DNA of 42,473 nucleotides from assembly GCA_012517815.1 (NCBI GenBank), contig JAAYUF010000065.1:1-42473 (forward strand). Direction: 5' to 3'. Made by a program: the position numbers and the translations under genes. How positions within the stretch are numbered: position 1 is the first letter of the stretch; the number at the start of each line of letters is the position of its first letter. The DNA comes from Clostridiales bacterium. Its GTDB lineage: Bacteria > Bacillota > Clostridia > Christensenellales > Aristaeellaceae. Under the pieces are notes generated by a model. It had not been told where the DNA came from and made no database searches. It worked only from the letters and a program-made list of their open reading frames with translations. This document shows positions 16,718-26,595 of the stretch, in pieces.

Positions 16718-17170
16718 TCAGTCGAGGGTTTCCTTCTGGGCAAGCTGGCTGGTGCAGTGCGGGCAGCGCGTCGCCTGATCGTCCACAGGCTGGAGGCAGA
16801 AGGGGCACTTTCGCGCTTCCTTGGCCGGCTTTTTGGGCATCAGCTTGGTCATCAGCCGAAGCACCAGAAACACGCAAAACGCCATGATCAGGAAATCGAT
16901 GATCTTTTGCAGGAACATGCCGTAGTTGAGCGTGCCCACGCCCGCCGCCACCGCCGCGTCAATGCTGGCGTAGGCCTTTCCGTCCAGCGCGAGGAACGCG
17001 CCGGACACGTTCAGCCCGCCCAGCAGCAGGCCGATCAGCGGCATGAAGATGTCGTTGACCAGCGAACTGACGATGCTGCCGAACGCCCCGCCGATCATCA
17101 CGCCGACGGCGAGATCCAGAATGTTTCCACGCATGACGAACACCTTGAATTCCGTTAGGAGCTTTTTCAC
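16718..17170 (-). CDS. mscL: Large-conductance mechanosensitive channel MscL with zinc-ribbon tail
   Basis: Pressure-release channel of the cytoplasmic membrane. The N-terminal FKVFVMRGNILDLAVGVMIG and GGAFGSIVSSLVNDIFMPLI are the classic S1 and TM1 segments. TM2 is YGMFLQKIIDFLIMAFCVFL. After the usual basic cluster (MPKKPAKEARK) comes an added CPFCLQPVDDQATRCPHC, a two-CxxC zinc ribbon not found in E. coli MscL. Total 150 residues. The start is GTG at 17170, giving VKKLLTEFK read as Met, with AAGGAAGG 7 bases upstream. A longer frame to 17212 has no such site. Stand-alone gene, convergent with the aldolase gene. Confidence 0.95.
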   Translation of the reverse strand: MKKLLTEFKVFVMRGNILDLAVGVMIGGAFGSIVSSLVNDIFMPLIGLLLGGLNVSGAFLALDGKAYASIDAAVAAGVGTLNYGMFLQKIIDFLIMAFCVFLVLRLMTKLMPKKPAKEARKCPFCLQPVDDQATRCPHCTSQLAQKETLD

Positions 17171-17390
17171 GCGAAACCCTTCCTTTGCTGCGTCCTTTGC
17201 GGTACGGGGCAACCGCCGGCCGGTGTCGGCGCGGCGAAGTTCGACGGTCGGTTGATCCGCCTTGCGGGCGGGGCGGCACGGGGAACGGACGGCGGACGGC
17301 GGCGCGAGCGTGCTGTGGGTTTGCCGGCCGGACGCGCCGTAGGCGTCAAGGCCGTCCGACAGGCGGGCGGGCCAAGCCGTTTCACCCGCG

Positions 17391-18623
17391 CTACAGCGCG
17401 TTGCCCGTCGTCAGCAGGTAAACCACGTAGGATACCCCGCTGGCCAGGTGCCAAAGCAGCAGCGCGGAGCCAAGCCCCAGGCGGAGCTTGACCGCGCGCG
17501 GGCGATCCTCCAGGTAGGGCTGCCCTTCGGCCGCGGCGCGGCGGCGGTTAAAGCCGCCGGCCAGCCTGCGCAGGAACACCGGCAGCGTGATCGCCCACAG
17601 CATCAGCGCGGAGCCCATCATCGCCCAGCCGAAATTGCCGTCGGACGCCCGGCGGCCCGTTTCGGAGAGCAGGAGCATTTCCAGAATACTGACCGCGTCC
17701 ATCAGGAGCGTCAGGCTATACAGCGGCTTACGCCACGTTTCCCGCTCCATGCACGTGCACAGCACGAAAATCGGGAACGCCCGCGTCAGCAGCACGCTCA
17801 CCGCGACCTCGTCGGCCTTTTCCCAGGTGACCTGCAGCGCCATCTGCCCCTGCGAGGGCACGATGATGCCGAAATAGAACAGGTATTGCCCGATCATCAG
17901 CAGGATGGCGGGCGCCGCGGCCGCAAGCATGCGCAGGATGTAGGGGGTGTTGCGCGGTTTGCGGATCCACAGCGACAGGAAATACAGGCACGCCGCCGGC
18001 AGAAACGCCTGCAGGAACGTAGGCTTCGCCAGCAGGCTCAGCCCCAGCAAAACCGCCAGAAGCGCCGCCTGTCCCCAGGAGATGTTGGCCCGCGCGCCCT
18101 CCTCGGGCAGCCTGCGCCGGAAGGTGTCCACGCTTTGGGCCGTCAGGGGTACGCACAGCAGCATCAGCACCATCGCGGCCGTCTGCGTGGGGCTGTGCCA
18201 TGGGTTGGGCGAGCCGGCTCCCAGGTACACCGTCGGGTTCACCCACGGCACCCACAGCGCCGATACCAGCCCTCCGACCAACCCGCCCACGCTGGCCAGC
18301 CAGCCGTCCCGCCCCAGCAGGCGCGCGCTCAGGCTGCCCAGCAGCCAGACCTCGGCCGCCTTGCACAGGGCCGTGATCAGCGCGGCCGCCGCGTATAGCG
18401 GCAGCCCGGCGCGCAGCGCGAGCGCCACCAGCACATGCCAAAGCGGATGCGCCCCGTGGTGCACAAACGTGGTCAGGTCGCGGAAATCGCCTTCCGCGGC
18501 CCATGTGGCGTGGATGCTGATATCGCTGGCCGGCCGCAGCGCCAGCGCGTAGCACACGGCATACCCCAGCAAAAGGGCGGCGGCCGCCGCCAGCCAGCGG
18601 GTCCAGTGAACGTTTTTCATCAT
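17391..18623 (-). CDS. Polytopic membrane protein, possible GT-C glycosyltransferase
   Basis: A 410-residue integral membrane protein with about ten hydrophobic segments. I do not recognise a named family. The first extracytoplasmic loop (LRPASDISIHATWAAEGDF) with an early acidic residue, followed by THHG-like HHGAHPLWHVLVAL, resembles GT-C enzymes that use polyprenyl-phosphate sugars, but the catalytic motif is not certain. The start at 18623 follows GGAG by 7 bases. It begins 13 bases after the stop of the upstream membrane gene, so the two form an operon and probably work together on surface polymers. Confidence 0.7.
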   Translation of the reverse strand: MMKNVHWTRWLAAAAALLLGYAVCYALALRPASDISIHATWAAEGDFRDLTTFVHHGAHPLWHVLVALALRAGLPLYAAAALITALCKAAEVWLLGSLSARLLGRDGWLASVGGLVGGLVSALWVPWVNPTVYLGAGSPNPWHSPTQTAAMVLMLLCVPLTAQSVDTFRRRLPEEGARANISWGQAALLAVLLGLSLLAKPTFLQAFLPAACLYFLSLWIRKPRNTPYILRMLAAAAPAILLMIGQYLFYFGIIVPSQGQMALQVTWEKADEVAVSVLLTRAFPIFVLCTCMERETWRKPLYSLTLLMDAVSILEMLLLSETGRRASDGNFGWAMMGSALMLWAITLPVFLRRLAGGFNRRRAAAEGQPYLEDRPRAVKLRLGLGSALLLWHLASGVSYVVYLLTTGNAL

Positions 18624-18636
18624 GAACGATCTCCGT

Positions 18637-20190
18637 TTACGGTTTTTCGTCGGCGTCCAGCCGGCGGTATACGCTGCCGCTTCGGTTCCTGAGCACCAGC
18701 CCGTACCCCTCCAGCGGTATCTTCAGATGGTCGGTGAGCACCCAGCGGCTTTTACCGACGGTGTCCTCGGTAAACCAGCCGGTTTCGATGCCGATGCCGG
18801 GATGCAGCGTGGCGACCGTTTCCAGCGTAAACAGGTCGGTGCGTACGGTATTGTCAAAGGGCGTATCCGCCTGCGCGTCGTATTCGATCGCGGCGCACAG
18901 CGCCTGCGTATCCGCGCTGAAAGGCCGGGCCTGAAAGCGCTCGGCGTCGCTGAACGCGCCCACCGGCGCGCCGGTCGAAAGCGCCAGCAGGATCGCCGCG
19001 CACCCCGCCAGAAACGCAGCGGGCACCAGCTTTCGGCCGCGGATCAGCTGCCCGGCCACCACCAGCCACAGGAACGGCGCGAGCGTCCGGTAATCGCTCC
19101 AGTCGTTGGTTTCATAGGCGCTCACCACAATGGCGAAGGGCAGGAACAGCATGACAAAGCTCATCAGGAACAGCCCGTCCGGCCGGAAGCGCACCCGGTC
19201 GCCGCGCTCCCCCTTCTCCGCCCGCACGAACGCGCCCGCGAGCGTCAGGATCATCACGCCCGTGTAGAGCCAGCGCTGCAGCGTTTCCATCAGGTTGCTG
19301 GTGGGCCGTATGAAATAGTCCAGCAGGTTGGCCTTGGCGTGGCTGAGGAACATCCTCAGGGCCATCTCCGGCGAGCCCGCCCGCAGAAAGTTGTACAGGA
19401 AGCCGGAGGTAAAGGGGCTTGCCGTCAGCGCCGTGAGGTAGTACACAAACGCGCTCAGGAGCAGCGCCGCCAGGGCGCCCACCAGCAGCCGGCCGGACCA
19501 GCGGTAATCGCAGGCTACGGCCAGCAGCGGGATAAACAGGCCCAGATAGGTGATCCGGTAGGCGCAGCAGAGGATCACGGTCAGGCCGCACAGGATGACC
19601 CACCCAAGGCCCACCGCGCCCGGCGCCACGCCCTGCGCGTTGCGCGCCTTGCGGCGCGCGCCGTCCAGCTTGAGGAGAAACGCGAGGTAGAACAGCAGCA
19701 GGCCGTAGTTGGCCAGCTCCGTCATGGAGGTGGCGACGTACAGCACCACCGGGGCGTACGCGACCATCGCCACGGCCATCCACGCCGCGACCGCGCCCCG
19801 GGGCCGGTTGAGCAGGCTGAACGTGAGCGCGCCCGCCGCGACCCACAGGCAGTTGACCAAAACAATGCTGGAAAAGCTCCAGCCAAACAGCGCCGCGAAC
19901 CACCCGTACAGCAGCAGCGGCGACAGCCCGTGGACGCTGAGCGTCCCCAGCAGCGCCGCGTGCTCCCCGATGCCGGAGTAACCGACCCCGCCGCCCATGT
20001 GCAGCCACGAAAACACGGCGCGCCAATAGTCCAGTTCGTCCGTCCATACAGGGTTGGCGAGAAGCGCGTTATGGCCGACCACCGCCGACAGAGCGCCCAG
20101 CAGCAGGAAGGGACTGACCATCAGCAACATCCACCCCGCGACGGCCGAGGCGCGGGGTTTTGGATCCATGACCGGCAATGAAACGCGCAT
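18637..20190 (-). CDS. Polytopic membrane protein, GT-C type glycosyltransferase candidate
   Basis: A 517-residue protein with about eleven membrane segments and a C-terminal soluble domain of about 110 residues. After the first helix comes NPVWTDELDYWRAVFSW, an acidic loop in the place where ArnT/PMT-like GT-C enzymes carry their catalytic Asp-Glu. This supports a lipid-linked sugar transferase acting outside the membrane, but the donor and acceptor are unknown. The ATG at 20190 follows GGGGAAAGGG, and a good promoter is at 20261-20289. First gene of a two-gene leftward operon. Confidence 0.75.
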   Translation of the reverse strand: MRVSLPVMDPKPRASAVAGWMLLMVSPFLLLGALSAVVGHNALLANPVWTDELDYWRAVFSWLHMGGGVGYSGIGEHAALLGTLSVHGLSPLLLYGWFAALFGWSFSSIVLVNCLWVAAGALTFSLLNRPRGAVAAWMAVAMVAYAPVVLYVATSMTELANYGLLLFYLAFLLKLDGARRKARNAQGVAPGAVGLGWVILCGLTVILCCAYRITYLGLFIPLLAVACDYRWSGRLLVGALAALLLSAFVYYLTALTASPFTSGFLYNFLRAGSPEMALRMFLSHAKANLLDYFIRPTSNLMETLQRWLYTGVMILTLAGAFVRAEKGERGDRVRFRPDGLFLMSFVMLFLPFAIVVSAYETNDWSDYRTLAPFLWLVVAGQLIRGRKLVPAAFLAGCAAILLALSTGAPVGAFSDAERFQARPFSADTQALCAAIEYDAQADTPFDNTVRTDLFTLETVATLHPGIGIETGWFTEDTVGKSRWVLTDHLKIPLEGYGLVLRNRSGSVYRRLDADEKP

Positions 20191-20260
20191 AATACTGCCC
20201 TTTCCCCATCGCGTGCAGGCTGGCGGCGAACGGCCGCCCCGCGTACGGTTGAACCGTTAT

Positions 20261-20289
20261 AGTATAGCATGCCAAAACCGCCGCGGCAA
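20261..20289 (-). promoter_or_regulatory. Promoter of the two-gene membrane protein operon
   Basis: On the minus strand TTGCCG (20289-20284) and TATACT (20266-20261) with a 17-base spacer, inside a short AT-rich patch 71 bases before the start codon. Confidence 0.75.
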
Positions 20290-20632
20290 GTGCGCGGCGG
20301 GCTCGCGCGACCGGTGTGCCGCGGGTTGATCCGCTTCAGGCGCGGCGGGCTTTCTTGCCGGTTCGCATGGCTGAAGCGCGGCGGTCTGGTGTGATTTCAT
20401 CGCATAGCGGCGCAAGGCCACGGCCGGGCCGCGTTCCCCGGGAGGGGGTGGCCGGGTCGCTTAGCGCGCCGGTCGGGTTACGCACACGGAAGCTCACAGC
20501 CGGCCATCCGCCTGCCGGGTTTGGGCTTCCCCGGCATTGGCGTCGTTCGCCACGCCCGGCCAAAGCATCGCCAAACCCTGCGCCCGCCCTTGCGCCCCGT
20601 TTTCGTCCGCATGCCTCCCGGCTGCGCCCTGC
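20290..20632. other. Intergenic region downstream of polC
   Basis: No gene, terminator or repeat that I can support lies between the promoter at 20261-20289 and the polC stop codon. The sequence is GC-rich with small imperfect inverted repeats only. Confidence 0.4.
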
Positions 20633-23600
20633 TCACCCCAGCATCGAAAACAAATCCACCTGGCTGCTTTCCGGCATGCCCTCCAGCGCGCCCTGCGCGC
20701 GCAGCATATCCACCGCGGCCACGCCAAGGTGAGCGCGCAGCTTCAAATCCTCCACGCTGAGGAAGGGCGTGTCCCGCGCTTCCAGAATGCCGTCCGCCGC
20801 CGCTTCAGGAAAGCCGTTGAGCGAGAGGAACGGGCAGCGCAGATCGGCCCCTTCGGGGAGGAAGCGCCGCTTGTCGCTGTGGTACAGGCTGACCGGCAAC
20901 AGGCGGATGCCGCGCTCCTGCATTTCCAGTATCATGTGCAGCGCGTTTTCCTCCAGCTTTTCCTTGGGGGTCAGCTTCTCGTCCCGGGCGGCGTACTCCC
21001 GCAGCCGGTCGCGGATGGTCGCGTCAGACAGGATCATGGTGGCGGCGTCAAAGCCGTCCGCGCGGATGGTGAAGTACGCCGCGTAGTAGCTCTGCGGGCG
21101 GTACACCTTGTACCACGCCACGCGCAGGCCCATGATCACGTAAGCCACGGCATGCCCGCGCGGAAACATGTACTTGATTTTCTTGCAGCTGTCAATCGCC
21201 CAGGCGGGCACGTCGTGGGCCAGCATCGCCTGCTCCATCTCGGGCTTGAGGCCCTTGCCCTTGCGCACGCTCTCCATGATGTCAAAGCTCATCTTGTTTT
21301 CAAGTCCTTTGGCGATCAGGAAATTCATAATGTCGTCGCGGGTGCAGAAGCATTCCGGCAGGCGGGCGGTTCCGCTGTCGATCAGGTCCTTGGCGTTGCC
21401 CAGCCACACGTCGGTGCCGTGGCTCAGGCCGGAGATCCGCACCAGCTCCTCCATGGTGGAGGGCTTGGTATCCATCAGCATTCCCTGCACAAACTGGGTG
21501 CCGAACTCCGGGACGCCCAGCGTGCCGGTCGGGCTCATGACGCTCTCCGCCGTTACGCCCAGCGCCTCCGGCCCCTGAAACAGGCTCATCACGCGCTGAT
21601 CGTCCAGCGGAATGTCGCGGAAGCTCACGCCGGTCAGTTCCTCCAGCCGGTGCATCATGGTGGGATCGTCATGGCCCAGGCAGTCCAGCTTCACCAAAAT
21701 ATCGTGCATGGACCGGAAATCGTAATGCGTGGTCAGGGTGGCGCCCTCGATATCGTCCGCCGGGTGCTGGATGGCCGTAAACTGGCAGATGTCGTAGTCC
21801 TTGGGCAGCACCACGATGCCGCCGGGGTGCTGCCCCGTGGTGCGCTTGACGCCCATGCAGCCCGCCGCCAGCCGCTCCTTGTGCGCGCGCCCGGCGCGGA
21901 TGCCCCGCTCCTCCAGATACTTGGCCGCGAAGCCGAAGGCCGTTTTTTCCGCCAGGCCGCTGATGGTGCCCGCGCGGAACACGTACCCCTTGCCGAACAG
22001 CTCCTCGATGTAGGCGTGGGCGCGCGGCTGGTACTCCCCGGAAAAGTTCAGGTCGATATCGGGCACCTTGTCCCCCTCAAAGCCCAGAAACACCTCAAAG
22101 GGGATGGTGTAGCCGTCCTTCTGCATGGGCCGGCCGCACAGCTCGCAGGCTTTGTCCGGCAGATCGACGCCCACGGCGCCCATCTCCGGCGGGGTGAAAA
22201 ACGCCTGATGGCAGTGATCGCAGCGGTAATGCGCCGGCAGGGGGTTCACCTCCGTGATGCCGCACAGCGTGGCGACCAGCGAGCTGCCCACGCTCCCGCG
22301 CGAACCCACCAGGTAGCCGTCCGCCAGGGACTTGGCCACGAGCTTTTGCGCGATGGAGTAGAGCGTGGCAAAGCCGTAGCCGATGATGCTGTCCAGTTCC
22401 TTTTTCAGCCGCGCCTCGATCAGCGCCGGCAGGGGATCGCCGTAAAGCTCCCTGGCGCGAGCGCGGCTCATGGTTTCGATGTCGTGGGCCGCCTCGGGCC
22501 AGAAGGGCTGGAAGGTTTCCTCCCCCTTGGGGTGCCTGGGGAACAGTTGCAGCGTTTCCACCTGATCGGCAATGGCGCGGGGGGCGTCCACCACCACCTC
22601 GCGCGCCTTGGCCGCGCCAAGGTAGGCAAACTCCGCAAGCATCTCGTCGGTGGTCTTGAAATACAGGGGCGGCTGCTCGTCGCAGTCCTCAAACCCCAGC
22701 CCCGCCTGCAGGATGGCGCGGTACACCGCGTCCTGCGGCTCCTTGAAGTGCACATCCCCCGTGGCTACCACGGGGATACGCAGCTTTTCGCCCAGCGCCA
22801 CCACGCGGCGGTTGAAATCGCGCAGCTGTTCCTCGTCGCGCGCCTCGCCGTTTTTCAGCAGGAAACGGTTGTTGGCGACGGGCTGTATCTCCAGATAATC
22901 GTAGAAGGAGGCGAGCCGCATCAGCTCCTCCTCGGGCTGATTCGTCACCACGGCGCGGAACAGCTCCCCCGCCTCGCACGCGCTGCCCAGAATGAGCCCT
23001 TCGCGGTACCGCTTGATCAGGTGGCGGGGCATGTTGGGGTGGCGGTTAAAGTACAGCACGTGCCCGTCGCTCACCAGATGGTTGAGGTTTTCAAGCCCTT
23101 TCTGGGTTTTGCACAGCACGATCACATGGTGCGTATCGCTCATGCTTTCGCCCTGCGCCACGCGGTCGATATCCGCAAGCGTCCGCGCGCCCCGTGCGGC
23201 GGTTTCCGAAACCATCTGGGCCAGGCAGCGCGCGGTGGCGGCGGCGTCGTGCACGGCGCGGTGCGCGTTTTTGAGCGATACCCCCAGCGTCCGGCACAGC
23301 GCGCCCAGCTTGTAGCTGCGCAGGTTGGGGTAGAGCCTGCGCGCGAACACCAGCGTATCCAGCACCGGGGCGTGGAAAACGATGTTCATGCGCGCGCACT
23401 CGGCGCTTAAGAAGCCCACGTCAAACGGCGCGTTGTGCGCCGCGACGGCGCAGTCGCCGATGAACGCCAGCAGCTTCTTCACGCCCTCGGCCGGGCTCTC
23501 CTTCCCGCGCAGCATCAGGTCGGTGATGCCGGTAATCTCGGTGATCTTGGGCTTGAGCGACACGCCCGGGTCGCACAGCAGGCTCAGCTCCTCCACGATT

Positions 23601-25165
23601 TCGCCGCCCGCCAGCTTGACCGCCCCAATCTCGATGATCCGATCCGCCGCCGGGGACAGGCCGGTGGTTTCAAAATCCAGCACCACCACCGGCTCGGACA
23701 GGGCGCGCGCGTCGGCGTCCGCCACGATGGGGATCAGATCGCACAGGTAGCCTTCCACCCCGGGAATAAACTTGATGCCGTGCTTTTTCGCCGCGCCGAA
23801 CGCCGCCGGGAACGCCTGTGTCACGCCGTGATCCGTAATCGCCACGGCGGGATGCCCCCACTTGGCGGCCTGCGCCACCAGATCGGCGGCGTCGGCGGTG
23901 GCGTCCATGGCACTCATGTTGCTGTGCATGTGCAGTTCCACGCGCCGCTCGCCCTCCGGCGCCAGATCCAGCCGCTCGCGCGCGGGCAGGCGCTGCATGT
24001 CCCGCACCCCCAGCGACAGCTCGCCCAGAAACGTATCCTGCCGGCAATCGCCGCGCAGGCGCACGCGCGTGCCGTTGCGGATCATCTCCACCTGATCGGC
24101 CACACGCTTCTTCTCCTCGTCCGTAGGGGGCTGGGGGGTCGCGCCCAGGCCGGCGCGTTTCATGCGGTAGTTGTAGAAGGCCTTGCAGTAGATGGTGGAG
24201 GTATCGTCCCCCAGGGCGAAGGTGACCATCACCGTTTCGCCGCCCTTGAGCTCCCGCGGCTCGTTGACGCCGATGATTTCGCCCTCCACCACGACGATGC
24301 CGCTGTCCTCCGCCAGTTCCACGATGGGCATGGGCGGGTCGGCAATCGCGCGGCCCTTGAGCACCGTGCCGCCCGGCGCGGCGCGGCGCGCCGGCGGGTG
24401 GCCGTCGCCCGCGTTTCGCGCGGCTTTCGGCGCGGGTTTCGGGGCGGGTTTGGCCCTGTCCGCGGGGGGCGCGGGCGTACCCGCCGGCCCGGCCTGCGCG
24501 CCCGGCCCGGCGTCCTCCCAGGGCGCGCGCAGGTCGGCGGCCGTCGCATCCTGCGTCCATGCGACCGCCGGGGCGTCGTCCGGGGGCAGTTCTAGAAGAT
24601 GCGGGTTGCCCGCGCGGGCGTCCAGCAGATCCTGCGCGCGGCGTTCCGCGGCCTGGGCGCGCATCATGCTCACCCACGCCTCGCGTTCCCCGCACTTGAC
24701 CAGCCCCACCGGCAGGCGCAGGCGGAAGATGTCCCACACCGCCTGGGTGAGCTTCTCGTCCAGCGCGTAGCGGCGGAAAAACGCGATGGCGAAATCATCC
24801 GGGCAGGTCAGCAGGATCCGTCCGCCCTCCACGCTCCAGCCCACGTCGTCCAGCCAGGCGCGCATCGCGGGGCTCTGGCGGCGTAAAAAGTCCTTGAGCA
24901 CGGAGGTATACCGGCCGATATCGGTCAGAAAATCCTCCGCTAGCCCCGGCGAGGCCACGCGCAGGGCGATCCGCATTTTGGGAAACAGCCCGCGCAGCCG
25001 GCGTTCCAGCGCCAGAAAATCGCGCTCGGGAACCAGCACGTCGCACAGGAAACTGAAATAGGCCTTGTTATCGGCCTTGCGGTACAGCACGCGCTCCACG
25101 CGCAGCTTGCCCGCCAGCGGCGGCACGGTTTCCTCCAGCGCGCGGATCAGCTCGGTCTTGTTCAC
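20633..25165 (-). CDS. polC: DNA polymerase III PolC
   Basis: The replicative polymerase of Firmicutes, 1510 residues. Domains in order: N-terminal PolC region; OB-fold region around 270-380; PHP domain from about 405 (ELHMHSNMSAMDATADAADL and VAITDHGVTQAF) interrupted by a DnaQ-like 3'-5' exonuclease at about 490-670 (VVLDFETTGLSPAADRIIEI, then HNAPFDVGFL); then the polymerase core with a four-Cys zinc site at about 977 (YRCDHCHQAFF, CELCG), the catalytic PDIDLNFSGEYQPRAH near 1032 and GMLMDTKPSTMEELVRISGL. The start is GTG at 25165, 10 bases after AGGAG. It follows ispG with a 316-base gap on the same strand. A Pro/Ala-rich linker lies near residues 215-265. Confidence 0.97.
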   Translation of the reverse strand: MNKTELIRALEETVPPLAGKLRVERVLYRKADNKAYFSFLCDVLVPERDFLALERRLRGLFPKMRIALRVASPGLAEDFLTDIGRYTSVLKDFLRRQSPAMRAWLDDVGWSVEGGRILLTCPDDFAIAFFRRYALDEKLTQAVWDIFRLRLPVGLVKCGEREAWVSMMRAQAAERRAQDLLDARAGNPHLLELPPDDAPAVAWTQDATAADLRAPWEDAGPGAQAGPAGTPAPPADRAKPAPKPAPKAARNAGDGHPPARRAAPGGTVLKGRAIADPPMPIVELAEDSGIVVVEGEIIGVNEPRELKGGETVMVTFALGDDTSTIYCKAFYNYRMKRAGLGATPQPPTDEEKKRVADQVEMIRNGTRVRLRGDCRQDTFLGELSLGVRDMQRLPARERLDLAPEGERRVELHMHSNMSAMDATADAADLVAQAAKWGHPAVAITDHGVTQAFPAAFGAAKKHGIKFIPGVEGYLCDLIPIVADADARALSEPVVVLDFETTGLSPAADRIIEIGAVKLAGGEIVEELSLLCDPGVSLKPKITEITGITDLMLRGKESPAEGVKKLLAFIGDCAVAAHNAPFDVGFLSAECARMNIVFHAPVLDTLVFARRLYPNLRSYKLGALCRTLGVSLKNAHRAVHDAAATARCLAQMVSETAARGARTLADIDRVAQGESMSDTHHVIVLCKTQKGLENLNHLVSDGHVLYFNRHPNMPRHLIKRYREGLILGSACEAGELFRAVVTNQPEEELMRLASFYDYLEIQPVANNRFLLKNGEARDEEQLRDFNRRVVALGEKLRIPVVATGDVHFKEPQDAVYRAILQAGLGFEDCDEQPPLYFKTTDEMLAEFAYLGAAKAREVVVDAPRAIADQVETLQLFPRHPKGEETFQPFWPEAAHDIETMSRARARELYGDPLPALIEARLKKELDSIIGYGFATLYSIAQKLVAKSLADGYLVGSRGSVGSSLVATLCGITEVNPLPAHYRCDHCHQAFFTPPEMGAVGVDLPDKACELCGRPMQKDGYTIPFEVFLGFEGDKVPDIDLNFSGEYQPRAHAYIEELFGKGYVFRAGTISGLAEKTAFGFAAKYLEERGIRAGRAHKERLAAGCMGVKRTTGQHPGGIVVLPKDYDICQFTAIQHPADDIEGATLTTHYDFRSMHDILVKLDCLGHDDPTMMHRLEELTGVSFRDIPLDDQRVMSLFQGPEALGVTAESVMSPTGTLGVPEFGTQFVQGMLMDTKPSTMEELVRISGLSHGTDVWLGNAKDLIDSGTARLPECFCTRDDIMNFLIAKGLENKMSFDIMESVRKGKGLKPEMEQAMLAHDVPAWAIDSCKKIKYMFPRGHAVAYVIMGLRVAWYKVYRPQSYYAAYFTIRADGFDAATMILSDATIRDRLREYAARDEKLTPKEKLEENALHMILEMQERGIRLLPVSLYHSDKRRFLPEGADLRCPFLSLNGFPEAAADGILEARDTPFLSVEDLKLRAHLGVAAVDMLRAQGALEGMPESSQVDLFSMLG

Positions 25166-25481
25166 GGCGGATCGACTCCTGACGGTTGGCCTTGAGGGGG
25201 GTAAAGGGGCGCGGGGGCGGTCGGCCGCTCCCGTGAACGGCGCAAGCCGCCGTCGTGGCGGCCTGCGCGGAAAGCGGCAACGCGCCGCCGGGGTTCGGAA
25301 AGGGGGCCGCGCGGCGGTGCCCCGTGCTCCGCGCCTGCCGGCGCCGGGGCAGGCGCAAGCCTCGCGGCCGGCGGTTTTGCGGCGCGAGGCCGCCGTTGCG
25401 GTTCCGGTTGCGGCAATGGCTCAGGTTACGGCTCTGCCCTGCCGATACGGGCCGCCACAGGTTAAGTGGGCGGGCGGCCGT
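25166..25481. other. Spacer between ispG and polC
   Basis: No gene is supported. GCGCCTGCC (25331-25339) and GGCAGGCGC (25348-25356) can form a 9-bp hairpin without a T-tract on either strand. It may separate ispG and polC messages or stabilise one of them. Confidence 0.45.
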
Positions 25482-26591
25482 TCAGCGCGCCTCTGCCTGC
25501 CGCTCCCGCGCGATGCGCCGCGCGCGCTCGATCAGCGCGCCCGCCAAATCGCCCTGAACCCGTTCGGGCGGCTTGCCCTTTTCAAATATCGCGCCCACGG
25601 CATACGCGCCGCCCGCGCCGCCCGCGGGCTGGCCTTCCGCAAGCCCGCCGCCGGCGAGACCCAGGTCCGCCTCCCGCGCCTCGCCGGGGCCGTTGACCAC
25701 GCAGCCCATCACGGCCACGGTCAGCGGCACGCGCAGGTCGGCCAGTTCCGCCTTCACGCGCGCGGCGATGGCGGTCACGTCGATGCTGGTGCGCCCGCAG
25801 GTGGGACAGGCGATCACGTTCACGTAATCGCGCCTGAGTCCGCAGGCCCTGAGGATATCCAGCGCGGCGGCCACCTCGGGCACGGGGTCGCCCGTGAGCG
25901 ACACGCGCACCGTGTCCCCGATGCCTTTCAGGAGAAGGCTTCCGATGCCTACGGCGCTTTTGATATGCCCTTCGCCCGGCAGCCCCGCCTCGGTCACGCC
26001 CACATGCAGGGGGTAGTCGGTCCCTGCGGCGGCCATCTCGTAGGTCGCCACGGTCAGGGGCACGTCGGTAGCCTTCAGGCTCAGCACGATGTCGTGAAAG
26101 CCCGCTTCCTCCAAAAGCCGCGCGTGGCGCAGGGCGCTTGTGAGCATGCCCCGGGGGGTCACGCCGCCTTCCTCGCGCAGGATGTCCTTTTCCACGGAGC
26201 CGCTGTTAACCCCGATGCGGATGGGCGCGCGATGCGCCTTGGCGCAGTCCGCCACCAGGCGCACCCTGTCCGCCGAGCCGATGTTGCCGGGATTGATGCG
26301 CACCTTGGCCGCTCCGCGTTCCAGCGCGCCCACGGCAAGGTCGGCCCGGAAGTGGATATCCGCCACGATGGGCACGGGCGAGCCCAGCACGATGCGCCCG
26401 AACGCGGGCAGGCACGCGTCGTCGTACACGCTTACGCGCACGATGTCCGCGCCGGCGCGCGCCAGATCGCGCACCTGGATAAGCGTCGCCTCCGCGTCGC
26501 GAGTGTCGGTATTGGTCATGCTTTGGATGGTCACGGGCGCGCCGCCGCCGATGGGCACGCGTCCGACATGCATGGCGCGGGTTTCTCTCAT
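25482..26591 (-). CDS. ispG: 4-hydroxy-3-methylbut-2-enyl diphosphate synthase IspG
   Basis: Iron-sulphur enzyme of the MEP isoprenoid pathway that converts methylerythritol cyclodiphosphate to HMBPP. The 369-residue product has the bacterial TIM-barrel part (IGGGAPVTIQSMTNTDTRDA, PIVADIHF, VRINPGNIG, VNSGSVEKDI) and the cluster-binding domain with CPTCGR near 260 and GCVVNGPGEAREADLG near 295, which supplies the third Cys and the Glu ligand. An extra Gly/Ala-rich stretch of about 15 residues (GGAGGAYAVGA) lies near the C-terminus. The start at 26591 is 4 bases after the stop of the glycosyltransferase gene, and its AAAAGGAG lies within that gene's last codons, so the two are coupled. Confidence 0.95.
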   Translation of the reverse strand: MRETRAMHVGRVPIGGGAPVTIQSMTNTDTRDAEATLIQVRDLARAGADIVRVSVYDDACLPAFGRIVLGSPVPIVADIHFRADLAVGALERGAAKVRINPGNIGSADRVRLVADCAKAHRAPIRIGVNSGSVEKDILREEGGVTPRGMLTSALRHARLLEEAGFHDIVLSLKATDVPLTVATYEMAAAGTDYPLHVGVTEAGLPGEGHIKSAVGIGSLLLKGIGDTVRVSLTGDPVPEVAAALDILRACGLRRDYVNVIACPTCGRTSIDVTAIAARVKAELADLRVPLTVAVMGCVVNGPGEAREADLGLAGGGLAEGQPAGGAGGAYAVGAIFEKGKPPERVQGDLAGALIERARRIARERQAEAR

Positions 26592-26595
26592 GGCG

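Noticed and set aside
20537..23410. 957-codon rightward frame opposite polC
   Set aside because: It mirrors the PolC coding sequence and has no signal, promoter or family similarity; it exists because of high GC.
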